This document shows positions 6,944 to 7,939 of a stretch of 7,939 nt of DNA, piece by piece. A program made the translations under genes and the position numbers. Source of the stretch: Nitrososphaeria archaeon (GTDB taxonomy: Archaea; Thermoproteota; Nitrososphaeria; Nitrososphaerales; Nitrososphaeraceae); contig JAJPIN010000255.1 in the NCBI GenBank assembly GCA_021324715.1, positions 1 to 7,939 on the forward strand, in the 5' to 3' direction. The first letter of the stretch is position 1, and each line of letters begins with the position of its first letter. Under the pieces are notes generated by a model that made no database searches, was not told the DNA's origin, and saw nothing but the letters and a program-made list of their open reading frames with translations.

Positions 6944-7576
6944 TTATGTCTTTACTTTAGGAACATTCCAATGTAGTTTGATAGATATTAACCTAATACC
7001 AGTTGTCACGAAAATTACGACAATTGCTATATATTCAAATTGTATTTTTAGATTTACCATTATGAGGAATATAACGACTCCTATAAAACTTGCTACTGCG
7101 TAAACCTCCTTGGTAAAAACAATTGGTGGTTCTCTTACAAAGACATCTCTCAAGATTCCACCCCCGAAAGCTGTCAACAAACTTGAAATTACAATTAAGG
7201 CTATATTTGTACTATATAGTGAGTACGCTATTGAAGCTCCTGTAAAAGTGAACACTCCCAGGCCCACAGCGTCGAAAATATTGAACAGATTATCATATTT
7301 TTTTATTCTATGATAGAGCAAAAATATGATAATAGAAGTTATTGTGGTCAAAACTATGTGAATAGTATCTGAAAAATTATGTGGCGGGAAGATCCCCAAG
7401 ATTATGTCTCTCATTACACCACCAGCAATTCCTGTTACGGTTCCGAGAATTATAACCCCCACAATATCATATTTGTGTTCTATTGCCCTAAGTGCTCCCG
7501 TTACAGCAAAAACCGCGGTTCCGAATAGATCAAGTAAGAATATTATTATGGAAAAGCTTGTATCTAGATTAAACAA
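6944..7576 (-). CDS. UPF0126/TRIC-type membrane protein (YadS/YicG family)
   Basis: A 210-residue very hydrophobic protein with about seven membrane helices and the internal duplication of this family. The first copy has DLFGTAVFAVTGAL at 16-29 and TGIAGGVMRD at 48-57. The second has FDAVGLGVFTFTGA at 101-114 and TAFGGGILRDV at 135-145. The glycine-rich kinked helices are those of prokaryotic TRIC-like cation channels, which form potassium-permeable trimers in the cytoplasmic membrane. Physiological role here is unknown. The start is TTG at 7576-7574: a TAG codon lies directly before it and no ATG follows before the first conserved motif. The gene is convergent with the dehydrogenase (91-nt gap with no gene and only a weak 5-bp ACAGA/TCTGT stem). 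It lies 70 nt downstream of the DUF6659-like gene, so it may have its own promoter. Confidence 0.9.
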   Translation of the reverse strand: MFNLDTSFSIIIFLLDLFGTAVFAVTGALRAIEHKYDIVGVIILGTVTGIAGGVMRDIILGIFPPHNFSDTIHIVLTTITSIIIFLLYHRIKKYDNLFNIFDAVGLGVFTFTGASIAYSLYSTNIALIVISSLLTAFGGGILRDVFVREPPIVFTKEVYAVASFIGVVIFLIMVNLKIQFEYIAIVVIFVTTGIRLISIKLHWNVPKVKT

Positions 7577-7612
7577 CTAAAAATTTCTGATGATTTTATT
7601 AACAAAAGTTAT

Positions 7613-7624
7613 GAAAATAAACAT
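7613..7624 (-). promoter_or_regulatory. Candidate TATA-like stretch for the TRIC-type gene
   Basis: On the minus strand the gap between the two right-hand genes contains a GTTTATTTTCAT-type stretch about 42 nt before the TTG start, which would give a leader of roughly 15 nt. A TTAATAAAA stretch nearer the gene (about 7595-7603) is an alternative. The T-rich character could instead terminate the upstream gene. Weak evidence. Confidence 0.25.
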
Positions 7625-7646
7625 TTATCGCTACCATCAAAAATGG

Positions 7647-7939
7647 TCATTGTTTTTTTCCATTTAACATATCCAATATGTCTTCAGCAATGTCAATTGA
7701 AGTATGGGAATTGACACTTGGTTCCATCGTCACAAGTAATACATACTTATTCATGTAAAATGTAAGTATTGATATCTTTTCTCTTTCAACGTAAGCAAAT
7801 CTTGAACTCCCCATAGTATTGTTAAATCTTTCCCTCATAGATTTTCGTAAAGCCGTATGTGTAAGGTACAATTCCTCATTGTTTTCATCCATAATAGAAT
7901 CTATGCCTCCCCTCATCCCTCCAGCTATAGGTATTCCTG
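7647..7939 (-). CDS. DUF6659-like small protein, 5' end beyond the window (partial)
   Basis: The minus-strand frame ends at TGA 7649-7647 and is open to the right edge. Seven more codons precede the internal ATG at 7916, encoding GIPIAGG directly before it, so that ATG is probably not the start. The visible 96 residues read as a small alpha/beta protein: GIPIAGGMRGGID, a charged helix with RKSMRERF (24-31 counted from the internal Met), an SSRFAYVEREK strand (38-47), a hydrophobic strand YVLLVTMEPS (58-67) and a C-terminal helix. The order AGG-x2-GI, R-x2-RF, R-x-K, LLV-x-x-EP matches the DUF6659 proteins I remember from Thaumarchaeota. These may be related to roadblock/LC7 domains, but that is inference. 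It has no catalytic motif, so a structural or regulatory role is more likely. Family membership rests on memory. Confidence 0.65.
   Translation of the reverse strand, partial: GIPIAGGMRGGIDSIMDENNEELYLTHTALRKSMRERFNNTMGSSRFAYVEREKISILTFYMNKYVLLVTMEPSVNSHTSIDIAEDILDMLNGKKQ

Noticed and set aside
7110..7313. Plus-strand open frame inside the TRIC-type gene.
   Set aside because: Antisense to clearly conserved membrane-protein motifs.
7588..7593. TGATGA resembling the C box of an archaeal C/D box guide RNA.
   Set aside because: No CTGA D box follows at suitable distance and there is no D'/C' pair.

Overview
The window is about two-thirds A+T and looks like a chromosomal segment of a mesophilic archaeon, most probably an ammonia-oxidising Nitrososphaerota (Thaumarchaeota). 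The reasons are: a short archaeal-type valyl-tRNA synthetase; TATA-like boxes placed about 20-35 nt ahead of starts that lack Shine-Dalgarno sequences (leaderless or short-leader transcripts); two genes whose only usable start is TTG; and a partial protein at the right edge resembling the DUF6659-type proteins I associate with Thaumarchaeota. The genus cannot be fixed from this sequence. I see no tRNA, rRNA, CRISPR array, insertion sequence, integrase or phage gene, and no intergenic stretch above about 160 nt.

Left part (1-2355). The first 80 bases on the minus strand are the 5' end of a gene starting with a signal-peptide-like segment; it runs off the left edge. An AT-rich divergent promoter region (81-238) separates it from purB (adenylosuccinate lyase) on the plus strand. 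purB converges on a minus-strand gene for a stand-alone asparagine-synthase synthetase domain that lacks the usual N-terminal glutaminase; the two stop codons overlap in a shared TTAA.

Middle (2356-6852). A second divergent promoter region leads to a plus-strand gene of particular interest: a complete QueD/6-pyruvoyl-tetrahydropterin-synthase domain fused behind a ~115-residue N-terminal domain that resembles a degenerate restriction-endonuclease-like fold. Then come valS, with its own clear TATA box, and, 21 nt behind it, a medium-chain dehydrogenase that keeps the structural zinc cysteines but lacks the catalytic zinc ligands. The last two are probably cotranscribed.

Right part (6853-7939). 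Two minus-strand genes: a seven-helix UPF0126/TRIC-type membrane protein starting at TTG, and a small DUF6659-like protein whose 5' end lies beyond the window.

Most of the content is housekeeping: purine synthesis, tRNA charging, and a pterin/deazapurine step probably serving tRNA archaeosine. No mobile or defence system is visible. The points most worth a second look are the two-domain QueD protein and its divergent neighbour, the glutaminase-less asparagine-synthase domain.
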